Positions 30,205-38,116 of a DNA stretch of 64,000 bases are shown piece by piece. Each line of letters begins with the position of its first letter. Positions within the stretch are counted from its first letter, which is position 1. The DNA lies in NCBI RefSeq assembly GCF_016107655.1, contig NZ_JABASX010000001.1:310001-374000 (forward strand), written 5' to 3'. The translations under genes and the position numbers were made by a program. This DNA is from Brevibacterium antiquum (GTDB lineage Bacteria; Actinomycetota; Actinomycetes; Actinomycetales; Brevibacteriaceae). The notes beneath the pieces are model-generated. The model was given only the letters and a program-made list of their open reading frames with translations, had not been told where the DNA came from and made no database searches.

Positions 30205-30563
30205 GGTGACCTTTCGACGAATTAAGTGAACGCGGTTGACCACACCCAAATTCCAGGCGCGCAACTCTCTTACCCAAGGTTCACATAACCGTTTTGGGCA
30301 CACAAGGGTAATGCAGTGTGAAATTTCTGACAAATATTTTGTTCATTGTCCTGCTATGGGGCCCTTGACGCAAATTCGTCCACTATCCGTCTTTTTCGAG
30401 GCAGCAGGCAACGATGACATCATGATGCGTCCTTCCTCTGAGGTATGCCAAGTTCACGGCTAGACTGGCGATGAAACGACTGGTCACCTCGGTGGCGGCT
30501 CCAATCACCGCTGACTCAGTCGAACACGAGAATCTGAACTCAACGTGAACCAATGGAGGACTC
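30205..30563. promoter_or_regulatory. Long divergent regulatory gap, whiB1 / gamma carbonic anhydrase
   Basis: This 359-base gap has no gene and is AT-rich in the middle (30300-30350). It contains TGTGAAATTTCTGACA at 30317-30332, one mismatch from the GlxR/CRP pattern TGTGA-N6-TCACA. In Mycobacterium tuberculosis the cAMP receptor protein Rv3676 regulates whiB1 from its upstream region, so control by a CRP homologue is a reasonable inference. The right part must hold the carbonic anhydrase promoter; GGAGG precedes its start. Confidence 0.55.
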
Positions 30564-31118
30564 ATGACAACGGACAATCTTTCCCAGGCACGCATCATCT
30601 CTGTCGGCGGGCACACCCCTCAGGTCGATCCCGGTGCGTTCATCGCAGCCGGTGCCACCCTGGTCGGGGACGTGAGGGTGGAGAAGGGCGCGAGCGTCTT
30701 CTACGGCTGCGTGCTCCGAGCTGAAGCCGCCCCGATCACCATCGGCGAGGACTCGAATGTGCAGGACAACACGGTCATGCACACAGATGAGGGCAAGCCA
30801 GTCGTCATCGGCTCACGGGTCTCCATCGGCCATCAGGCTCTTGTCCATGGTGCAGTGGTCGACGACGACGTCCTCATCGGCATGCACGCCACCGTCCTCA
30901 ACGATGCCCACGTGGGCTCCGAATCACTTGTCGCCGCAGGCGCGATCGTCTTGGAAGGCACCGAGATCCCACCCAGGTCGCTGGTGGCAGGAGTCCCGGC
31001 CAAGGTGCGTAGGGAGATGACCGACGACGGCATTGAGAAGGTACGCCAGAACGCTCAGTCATACCTGCGTCTGTCAGCACTGCACCGAGATACTGCCGAA
31101 GTCATCGACGGACTCTGA
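30564..31118 (+). CDS. Gamma-class carbonic anhydrase family protein
   Basis: This is a 184-residue left-handed beta-helix (hexapeptide repeat) protein. The three zinc-ligand histidines are visible at H73, H90 and H95 (VMHTD, SIGHQALVH), as in the Cam/CaiE/YrdA group, and a C-terminal helix follows. Many members of this group have weak or no measured carbonic anhydrase activity, so the enzyme name is provisional. GGAGG lies 7-11 bases before the ATG. A second, beta-class, carbonic anhydrase is encoded at 47140-47766. Confidence 0.9.
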   Translation: MTTDNLSQARIISVGGHTPQVDPGAFIAAGATLVGDVRVEKGASVFYGCVLRAEAAPITIGEDSNVQDNTVMHTDEGKPVVIGSRVSIGHQALVHGAVVDDDVLIGMHATVLNDAHVGSESLVAAGAIVLEGTEIPPRSLVAGVPAKVRREMTDDGIEKVRQNAQSYLRLSALHRDTAEVIDGL

Positions 31119-31247
31119 GCCACCTCGGGCTCTGGGAGGTCCTGAGTCTCAGACTCTTCGAGTGGTGCTTGAGGCCCTGGTCATTGAGCGTTGTCAGAAC
31201 CGAGGCGTCCATTCGCTCTGTCGTCCGCTATTTGAGAGGATTGCACT

Positions 31248-32666
31248 GTGAACACTGAATTTGAATCCACTGCAGATCGAGTCGTCATCATCGGTGGTGG
31301 CCCGGGCGGATACGAAGCCGCACTGGTTGCCGCCCAATTGGGTGCGGACGTGATGCTGATCGAGCGCAACCGCTGCGGTGGGGCCGCTGTCCTCACCGAT
31401 GTCGTTCCGTCGAAATCGCTCATCGCCACGGCCGAGATGATGGAGGAGATCGGCCGTTCTGAGAGCTTGGGCATCCGCATCTACGACAGCGAGGGCGATG
31501 ACGGCGATACGGTCGTCGCGGACCTCAAGGCCGTCAACAAGCGCATCCTGTCGCTGGCCGACGCCCAGGCCAATGACATCTACGAAGCGCTGGTTCGAGC
31601 AGGTGTCAAGGTGATCCAGGGAACCGCGACCCTGGCTGACCGAGATCATGTCAACGTCGTCGAAGAAGGCGGCACAGAGTACACGCTCGAGGCGTCGACG
31701 ATCCTCCTGTCTGTGGGCTCTCATCCCCGTGAACTCGACTCGGCGAAGCCGGACGGAGAGCGCATCCTCTCCTGGACGCAGCTCTACGACCTCGATGAGA
31801 TCCCCGAACACCTCATCGTCGTCGGCTCAGGTGTCACCGGTGCGGAATTCGCATCCGCCTACCGTGCGCTGGGAACGAAGGTCACACTGGTCTCCTCCCG
31901 TGAGAAGGTCCTGCCTGGTCAGGACGAGGACGCTGCCGACGTGCTGGAGTTCGTGTTCCGCAATAAGGGCATGAACGTCCTCTCTCGGTCGCGCGCCGAC
32001 TCGGTGAAGCGGACCGAGAACGGCGTCGAGGTGACTCTGTCGGACGGCCGTCGTGTCGAAGGATCACACTGCCTGATGGCCGTCGGTTCCATCCCGAACA
32101 CCGAAGGCCTCGGCCTGAGCGCCGCGAAGGTCAAGGTCGCCGAGTCCGGTCATATCAAGGTTGACGGCGTTTCGCGCACCTCTCGTTCCGGCGTGTACGC
32201 GGCAGGTGACTGCACCGGTGTGCTTCCCCTGGCCTCCGTAGCGGCGATGCAGGGGCGGATTGCGATGTTCCATGCGCTCGGTGATGCCGTGCAGCCGCTG
32301 AAGATTCGTCACGTGGCATCGAACGTGTTCACCGCCCCTGAGATCGCGACCGTCGGCTTCACCCAATCCGACTACCGGGAGAACTCGACCGACATCGATA
32401 CGGTGATGTTGCCCCTGGACACGAACCCTCGCGCCAAGATGCTTGGCATCAAGGACGGATTCGTCAAGCTCTTCGCCCGCCGAGGTTCGGGTTCGATACT
32501 GGGCGGAGTCGTCGTCGGTCCTCGTGCCAGTGAGCTCATCCTGCCGATCACCATGGCTGTGGAGAACCGCCTGACAGTCGATCAGCTCTCCGCTTCGTTC
32601 GTCGTCTATCCGTCGGTGAGCGGATCCCTGACAGAGGCATCACGGCAGCTGCACCGACACCTGTAG
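31248..32666 (+). CDS. lpdA: NAD(P)H-quinone dehydrogenase, LpdA type
   Basis: This is a 472-residue flavoprotein of the pyridine nucleotide-disulfide oxidoreductase superfamily. The FAD motif GGGPGG is at 16-21, the NAD motif GSGVTGAEFASA in the middle, and YAAGDCTG is the second FAD motif. The redox-active CxxxxC is absent: the equivalent segment is GGAAVLTDVVPSK, as in mycobacterial LpdA (Rv3303c), which reduces quinones instead of disulfides. This makes lipoamide dehydrogenase activity unlikely. The gene starts with GTG and is followed 118 bases later by the YCII/sigma-factor pair. Confidence 0.9.
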   Translation: MNTEFESTADRVVIIGGGPGGYEAALVAAQLGADVMLIERNRCGGAAVLTDVVPSKSLIATAEMMEEIGRSESLGIRIYDSEGDDGDTVVADLKAVNKRILSLADAQANDIYEALVRAGVKVIQGTATLADRDHVNVVEEGGTEYTLEASTILLSVGSHPRELDSAKPDGERILSWTQLYDLDEIPEHLIVVGSGVTGAEFASAYRALGTKVTLVSSREKVLPGQDEDAADVLEFVFRNKGMNVLSRSRADSVKRTENGVEVTLSDGRRVEGSHCLMAVGSIPNTEGLGLSAAKVKVAESGHIKVDGVSRTSRSGVYAAGDCTGVLPLASVAAMQGRIAMFHALGDAVQPLKIRHVASNVFTAPEIATVGFTQSDYRENSTDIDTVMLPLDTNPRAKMLGIKDGFVKLFARRGSGSILGGVVVGPRASELILPITMAVENRLTVDQLSASFVVYPSVSGSLTEASRQLHRHL

Positions 32667-32784
32667 AAGATTTCTCTCTCCGAACTGTCGATATCGGGAC
32701 CAGCCACCCGTCAGTATGGTGTCAGGCACCTTCGCTTGACGTGCTCAGCAGATGCTGGCGCACAACTGACGTAAGGAGAGAGAT

Positions 32785-33126
32785 ATGAAGTACGCACTTC
32801 TGCTCATGGGAAATGTCGCCGACGCCGAATGCGGTGCGGACGAGGGACCTGATCCCAGCGAGTTCATGGCCTTCGATGAAGAGATCAACGCGGCGGGCAT
32901 CGTCGTCGGAGGATTCGCCCTCGAAGGTCCTGAGACGGGTGTGCGCGTCAGTACTTCGGCCGCTGAAACCGTCGTGACCTCGGGACCGTTCGCAGAAAGC
33001 GGTGAATTCGTCGGCGGAAGCTACATCATCGAGGTCGCGAATATCGACGAGGCGATCGCGTGGGCGGAGAAGAGCCCGGGGTCCGCTCTGGGCCACATCG
33101 AGATACGGCCCCTCGCCGACTACTGA
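32785..33126 (+). CDS. YCII/DGPF-domain protein
   Basis: This 113-residue protein is a single YCII-related domain (MKYALLLMGN ... SGPFAESGEFVGGSYIIEV ... PLADY) that carries the DGPF-type motif as SGPFAES. AAGGAGAGAG precedes the ATG. It overlaps the sigma-factor start by one base (TGATG). DGPF proteins are the standard partners of ECF42-type sigma factors and may act with them in stress responses. No catalytic function is established. Confidence 0.92.
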   Translation: MKYALLLMGNVADAECGADEGPDPSEFMAFDEEINAAGIVVGGFALEGPETGVRVSTSAAETVVTSGPFAESGEFVGGSYIIEVANIDEAIAWAEKSPGSALGHIEIRPLADY

Positions 33127-34415
33127 TGGCCTCGGCAGGCAGCGCCGAGCAGCCCGCAGTCGCCGCGGTTCTCCACACAATCGATGTTGAGGACCGTGGG
33201 CGACTGCTTGCGGCTCTGGCAGCGAAATTCCATGATCTCGACCTCGCCGAGGATGTCCTCCAAGAGGCCATGGTGCGGGCCCTGGAAACCTGGACTCACC
33301 GAGGTGTGCCGCAGAATCCGCAGGCATGGCTGATGACTGCTGCGAAGAATCGGGCACTCGACATCATCCGGTCCGATGCGGTGAGGGCGCGTCGACTTGC
33401 CGGACTTCGCATCGAATCCGAGGCCGACAACGGTGATCATGTCGACCACGCAGTCCGCGTCGGCGAAGAGCTGAGCTCGGTGAGCATTCCCGATGAGCGA
33501 CTTGGCCTGTTCTTCACCTGCTCTCACCCGACCTTGAGGGAACGGGAGAGGATCGCCCTCATCCTGCGCTTCCTAGCTGGTCTGAGCACCGCCGAGGTTG
33601 CGGCAGTCTTCCTTGTGGATACGACGACCATGCAGCAGCGCATCGTCAGAGCCAAGAAACGGATCACCACGACGGGCATTCCTTTCGGCACGCCCACAGC
33701 GGGGCAGCTGCACGAGCGCCTTCCCGGGGTCCTGCGAGTTGTCTATCTCATCTTCACTCAGGGGTTCACACCCACGACAGGTGTCGACCACAGCCGAACC
33801 GATCTGCAGCGGGAGGCAATAGCATTGGCGCGGCTGCTCGTGACGCTTTTGCCGCAGGTGACCGAGGCCAGAGGCCTGCTGTCGCTTCTGCTGCTCACGG
33901 GTGCGCGAGCCCCGGCACGAACTGACTCCGCCGGGGTGCCAGTGCCCTTGGCCGAGCAGGACCGCAGGCTGTGGGATTCGAAGCTCATCGCCGAAGGACT
34001 GGGGCTGGCGCTCACCGCCGCGGGTGAACCAGGGGCCGGCTCGTACACAGTCCAGGCTGCGATTGCGGCATTGCACGCTGAGGCCGTCACCTATTCGGAA
34101 ACCGACTGGGCGCAGATCCTCGTCCTCTACGGCCTTCTCGCACGACTCGAGCCAGGCCCCGTCGTGGAGCTCAATCGGGCCGTGGCCAAGGGAAAGGCGA
34201 AGGGTCCTGAGGACGGGCTCACCGCGCTCGAGGACCTGGCCGCGGAACCAGGATTGGAAGGGTATCGCCCCTTCCACATCGCACGGGCCCTGACATTTGG
34301 TGAGCTGGGGATGCCCGAGCACGCAGAAGCCGCTTTCAGGAGGGCACTGGACTGCCCGGGCAATGATGCCGAGTCCGATTACATCGAGACACAGATCAGG
34401 GATCTGCTCTCCTGA
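33126..34415 (+). CDS. ECF sigma factor, ECF42/SigJ-like, with C-terminal extension
   Basis: This is a 429-residue protein. Sigma2 (about 20-85: LDLAEDVLQEAMVRALETW ... QAWLMTAAKNRALDIIRSD) and sigma4 (about 125-175: ERERIALILRFLAGLSTAEVAAVFLVDTTTMQQRIVRAKKRI) are followed by a long DUF6596/TPR-like domain (about 185-429). That C-terminal domain replaces an anti-sigma factor in ECF42 proteins and is needed for their activity in characterised Streptomyces members. The DGPF gene upstream is the expected partner. The start ATG overlaps the YCII stop. Confidence 0.92.
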   Translation: MASAGSAEQPAVAAVLHTIDVEDRGRLLAALAAKFHDLDLAEDVLQEAMVRALETWTHRGVPQNPQAWLMTAAKNRALDIIRSDAVRARRLAGLRIESEADNGDHVDHAVRVGEELSSVSIPDERLGLFFTCSHPTLRERERIALILRFLAGLSTAEVAAVFLVDTTTMQQRIVRAKKRITTTGIPFGTPTAGQLHERLPGVLRVVYLIFTQGFTPTTGVDHSRTDLQREAIALARLLVTLLPQVTEARGLLSLLLLTGARAPARTDSAGVPVPLAEQDRRLWDSKLIAEGLGLALTAAGEPGAGSYTVQAAIAALHAEAVTYSETDWAQILVLYGLLARLEPGPVVELNRAVAKGKAKGPEDGLTALEDLAAEPGLEGYRPFHIARALTFGELGMPEHAEAAFRRALDCPGNDAESDYIETQIRDLLS

Positions 34416-34422
34416 GACCGTT

Positions 34423-34500
34423 TCAGGCGGCGCTGAACGGCCTCAGGCGGCGTTGAACGGCCTCAGGCGGCGTTGAACGTGAACGGCCTCAGGCGGCGAA
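34423..34500. repeat. Tandem 20-bp repeat at the 3' end of the carboxylase gene
   Basis: TCAGGCGGCGTTGAACGGCC is present at 34423 (one base different), 34443 and 34463 (with a 6-base insertion, GTGAAC), and its first ten bases recur at 34489, where they are the stop and last codons of the carboxylase gene. The last copy ends the real gene, so the array looks like a slippage duplication of the gene's end. Confidence 0.9.
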
Positions 34501-36297
34501 GCGGATGATCGGCTCGCCCGACCTCACCGAGACGCCGGCATCGACGAGCACCTCGGAGACGGTCCCGGAATGACCGGCCTTGAGCGGCTGCTCCATCTTC
34601 ATCGCCTCGATCACGGCCAGGGTGTCACCGGCTTCGACAGTGTCACCGGCTGCCACGGAGACTGACACGATCGTGCCCTGCATGGGTGCGTTGAGCGAGT
34701 TCGAGTCGTCGGCCAGCTGAGCGCCCTTGCGGCTGAGGCTGCGCTTGCGGCGCGGCACACTCGGGCTCGGGACATGCCCGAGGTCGGAGATGACGTCCTT
34801 GGGCACCGAGACGGTCATCCGGCGGCCATCGACCTCGACCACAACACTGAAACTATCGGTTGATGTGCTCATCTGATCTCCTGGTTGCGGGTCGGCAAGT
34901 GGATTGACGAAAGTGGTTTCGAGCCAATTGGTCCAGACCTCGAAGTCCTGGGCGAAGGCCTTCTCGGCGACAAGTACGCGATGGAGGGGAAGCAGGGTCG
35001 ATACGCCCTCGATGCGATACTCATCCAAGGCTCGTCGTGCTCGTGCCAGAGCCTGGTTCCTGTCGGCTCCGGTGATGATGAGCTTGGCCAGCATCGGATC
35101 GAAGTCCGTGCCGACGACGCTGCCTTCGCCGATGCCCGAGTCCAGGCGCACGCCCGGCCCGGCCGGAGCCCGGTGGTTCTTCACCGTACCCGTGGCGGGG
35201 AAATAGGTCGTGGGGTCTTCGGCATTGATCCGGAACTGGATCGAGTGACCGCGAACCTGCGGGAACGCGTCAGGAAGGTGTTCCCCAGAGGCGATGCGCA
35301 GCTGCCAGGCGACGAGGTCGACGCCCGTGACCTCTTCTGTCACTGTGTGCTCGACCTGGATCCGCGCATTGGCCTCCATGAAGATGATTGTGCCGTCGGT
35401 GCCCAGGAGGTATTCGCAGGTGGCCGCCCCGACGTAGCCGACATGGGCGAGAACGCGGATGGAGGCCTCGGTGACGAGTCGCTCCTGATCGGGGGTGAGG
35501 AACGGCGCTGGGGCCTCCTCGACGATCTTCTGATTTCGGCGCTGCAGGGTGCAGTCGCGGGTGGAGAGGACCTGCACATTGCCGTGGGCATCGGCCAGAC
35601 ACTGGGTCTCGATGTGGCGCGGGCGCACGATCTGCTTCTCAATGAGGCATTCGCCGCGTCCGAAGGCGCTGAGCGCTTCACGGGTGGCGGCGGTGTAGGC
35701 GGTCTCGAGGTCCTCGGCCGCGGCGCAGGCGCGAAATCCGCGTCCGCCGCCGCCGTGGACAGCCTTGATGACAACCGGATAGTCGATCCTGTTGGCCACC
35801 TCGGCGGCCTCTGTCAGATCTGCGACGGCTCCGTCGGAGCCGGGAGCGACAGGAGCAGAGACAGCCTCGGCGACCTCACGAGCACCGGACTTGTCACCCA
35901 GGAGTTCGATCGCCGACGGGGGAGGACCGATCCAGGTCAGACCGGCATCGATCACGGCCTGAGCGAACAGGGCGTTCTCGGCCAGATATCCGTAGCCGGG
36001 GTGGATCGCATCGGCACCGGAGCGTTTGGCCAGGGCGAGGATCTTGTCGATGTCGAGGTAGGTCTCCCCGGGGCCGGCTCCGTCGAGGAGCCAGGCGTCG
36101 TCGGCCAGATGCACGAAATCGGCGTCCGAGTCCGCGCGGGTGTAGACGGCGATGGCTTTGACACCGAGGTCGTGGGCCGCCCGAATGATGCGCAGCGCGA
36201 TCTCACCGCGATTGGCGATGAGGACGCGGCGCACAGCAGCTGTGGGGACGCGGGTGTGCAATGCTGCAGTCGACTGTTCGGGGAGAACTGTGGTCAT
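34489..36297 (-). CDS. accA3: Acyl-CoA carboxylase alpha subunit (biotin carboxylase + BCCP)
   Basis: The protein has 602 residues from MTTVLPEQS, with AAAGGAG upstream. The biotin carboxylase part (about 25-475) has IANRGEIALRIIRAA, the ATP-grasp glycine loop HGGGGRGF and the catalytic stretch EANARIQVEHTVTEEVTG. The C-terminal biotinyl domain carries EAMKMEQP with the biotinylated Lys at 567. It carboxylates biotin for acetyl- or propionyl-CoA carboxylase with a separate beta subunit that is not in the window. maf and the SGNH gene lie upstream on the same strand, as usual in actinobacteria. The stop codon lies inside a tandem repeat. Confidence 0.95.
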   Translation of the reverse strand: MTTVLPEQSTAALHTRVPTAAVRRVLIANRGEIALRIIRAAHDLGVKAIAVYTRADSDADFVHLADDAWLLDGAGPGETYLDIDKILALAKRSGADAIHPGYGYLAENALFAQAVIDAGLTWIGPPPSAIELLGDKSGAREVAEAVSAPVAPGSDGAVADLTEAAEVANRIDYPVVIKAVHGGGGRGFRACAAAEDLETAYTAATREALSAFGRGECLIEKQIVRPRHIETQCLADAHGNVQVLSTRDCTLQRRNQKIVEEAPAPFLTPDQERLVTEASIRVLAHVGYVGAATCEYLLGTDGTIIFMEANARIQVEHTVTEEVTGVDLVAWQLRIASGEHLPDAFPQVRGHSIQFRINAEDPTTYFPATGTVKNHRAPAGPGVRLDSGIGEGSVVGTDFDPMLAKLIITGADRNQALARARRALDEYRIEGVSTLLPLHRVLVAEKAFAQDFEVWTNWLETTFVNPLADPQPGDQMSTSTDSFSVVVEVDGRRMTVSVPKDVISDLGHVPSPSVPRRKRSLSRKGAQLADDSNSLNAPMQGTIVSVSVAAGDTVEAGDTLAVIEAMKMEQPLKAGHSGTVSEVLVDAGVSVRSGEPIIRFAA

Positions 36298-36420
36298 GGC
36301 GCTCCTTTGTATGATCACAGAACAATTTAGAGATCGACACCAAGCGTTTGTAGGTCAGAGATAAAAACTTCGGCCGAAAACTTCAAAGTCTTCGGGCGTG
36401 TCCGTCTGCCCTCAGCGATT

Positions 36421-37104
36421 CTACTCGCGTGGTGACCACAGATCGGGCCAGAACAGGCCCGAGTCGCGGACCAGATCACGGATCACAGGGAGGCTGAGAC
36501 CGAGGACGGTGAGATGGTCGCCGGCAAGGCGTTGGACGAACGCTCCTCCGTACCCGTCGATGGTCAGTGCACCGGCTACGTGGAAGGGCTCCTCGGTCGC
36601 GATGTATGCCTCGAGCTCCTCAGGAGTCGGCTCGCCGATGAGCACCGAGGTCGTCGATCGCTTTGAGCGGATGTCGACGAGCTCGAAGTTCGCCGTCGAC
36701 GATTTTGCCGTCGACGAGTTTGCCCGTCTGAGCACGGCGAGCGTGTGTCCCGAGTGCAGCTCGGTCCACGCCCCTGCTATATCCGCCCACACCTCACGTG
36801 TGCGTTCGGCTGTTCCGGGCTTGCCGATCGCGTCGCCGTCATGTTCGAGCAGTGAGTCCCCGGCAATGATCACTGCGGTATCCGCTGCGGCCAGCTGCGG
36901 GGGAGGGGAGGCGAGCACACGATCGATGACGGCACGCGCCTTCGCCTCGGACAGGGCCGTGGTGAGATCGGCGACGGAACCCGCGAAACGTGACTCGATG
37001 GCGGACTCGTCGACCTCGGAGACGATGATGATCGGATCGATTCCCGAAGCGGTGAGGATCTCTCGTCGGGACGGGGACTGTGAAGCCAGGACGACAGGGA
37101 TCAC
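36421..37104 (-). CDS. maf: Maf-like nucleotide pyrophosphatase
   Basis: This 227-residue protein has the Maf signature LASQSPSRREILTASG at the N-terminus and E/D residues typical of the active site (SEVDESAI, AGDSLLEHDG, GKPG). Maf/YhdE proteins hydrolyse non-canonical or modified nucleoside triphosphates and are linked to septum formation. An unusual insert around RRANSSTAKSSTANFELV contains a short repeat (SSTAKSSTAN). The start overlaps the upstream SGNH gene stop (ATGA) and the gene is 123 bases upstream of the carboxylase gene. Confidence 0.93.
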   Translation of the reverse strand: MIPVVLASQSPSRREILTASGIDPIIIVSEVDESAIESRFAGSVADLTTALSEAKARAVIDRVLASPPPQLAAADTAVIIAGDSLLEHDGDAIGKPGTAERTREVWADIAGAWTELHSGHTLAVLRRANSSTAKSSTANFELVDIRSKRSTTSVLIGEPTPEELEAYIATEEPFHVAGALTIDGYGGAFVQRLAGDHLTVLGLSLPVIRDLVRDSGLFWPDLWSPRE

Positions 37105-38051
37105 GAGGCTGCCTCAGCTTCGGGGACAGGATCGGCGTCTGTCTCAGGTTCCGTCTCCGACAGCGGTGCAGGGGCCGGCCTGCGTGCGCCCTCGCCCTTC
37201 TCCGGGATGTCGAGGCTGCGGTCGACCTCGATGGGGGCCTCGATGCGATCGGCGATCGCTGCGAGGACGGTCGAGGACAACTGGGCATAGCCCAAAGTGC
37301 TGGGGAAACGCCCGGACTCGTTGAGCAGAGATCTGCGTGTGGTCCCACTCAGCGAACCGGTGGCTCGCAGCGGAGTGGCGCGGGCAGCCAGGGCCGCCAG
37401 CCACTGCGAGCCGGCGAGCACACGTGAGGTCCTTCGCAGGGAGGTCTTGAGCGGATCCCGCAGTCCCGGAAGTCCGCCGAGGTTGGGGCAGACCAGCACG
37501 AAGACCGTGTACCTGCCCTCTCTCTGAAGCCGGTTGATCGCCTGGTTGAGCACGGGAATGCCGATGGTTCCGTGAATCGGGTGGATGATGTCGCCGGTCC
37601 CGATGGAGATGATCGCGAATCGACGCTGTTCGGTCCACGAATCGGAGAGCTGACGCGAGAGCCAGGCGGAGCGCAGGATCTCATCGACTTGCCTCGGCAG
37701 ATCTTCGGACAGAGCTGAGGGGCGCGCGGTTGATTGGACGCGAACTGTGGTGCCCAGGATACGGCCGAGCCCCCGGGCGATGAGGTTGGGAGGAGCCAGC
37801 GTCGGGTCGTCGACATCGATTCCACACAGCCATGAGTCCCCGATGATCGCCAGCGCGGCGGAATCCTCGTCGTCGTAGTTGCGTGGGGGAGCGACCGCCT
37901 CGGCGAAGGTGGAATACGCCCGCTGGGCGTCGTCGTCGAACGCTTTGCGAAGCGCGCCTGCCTGGTGGCGGAGGAGACCGACGGCCGACGCGCCGACACC
38001 GACAGCGGTCCCCGTCATGGTGGCCAAGGTGTACAGCATGCGTTTTCCCAC
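37101..38051 (-). CDS. SGNH/GDSL-type hydrolase
   Basis: The protein has 316 residues from the GTG at 38051, preceded by a strong AAAGGAGGGAG. The N-terminal hydrophobic segment (LYTLATMTGTAVGVGASAVG) looks like a signal anchor. Block I is IIGDSWLCGIDVDDP (nucleophile Ser in GDS), and block III-like ISIGTGDIIHP follows, with Gly-Thr-Gly-Asp where Gly-X-Asn-Asp is usual. The C-terminal tail is Pro/Glu-rich and disordered. It may be an esterase acting at the envelope; the substrate is unknown. It is the first gene of the SGNH-maf block. Confidence 0.82.
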   Translation of the reverse strand: MGKRMLYTLATMTGTAVGVGASAVGLLRHQAGALRKAFDDDAQRAYSTFAEAVAPPRNYDDEDSAALAIIGDSWLCGIDVDDPTLAPPNLIARGLGRILGTTVRVQSTARPSALSEDLPRQVDEILRSAWLSRQLSDSWTEQRRFAIISIGTGDIIHPIHGTIGIPVLNQAINRLQREGRYTVFVLVCPNLGGLPGLRDPLKTSLRRTSRVLAGSQWLAALAARATPLRATGSLSGTTRRSLLNESGRFPSTLGYAQLSSTVLAAIADRIEAPIEVDRSLDIPEKGEGARRPAPAPLSETEPETDADPVPEAEAAS

Positions 38052-38116
38052 GAAACTCCCTCCTTTAACCGTCATCATTGCACTTGTCCGAGCTTCCCAA
38101 CAACTATTGTTGAGTT

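Noticed and set aside
34885..36330. 481-codon open frame on the plus strand across the carboxylase gene
   Set aside because: It is antisense to a clearly conserved biotin carboxylase and has the low-complexity Gly/Asp/Val-rich composition of a GC-rich shadow frame.
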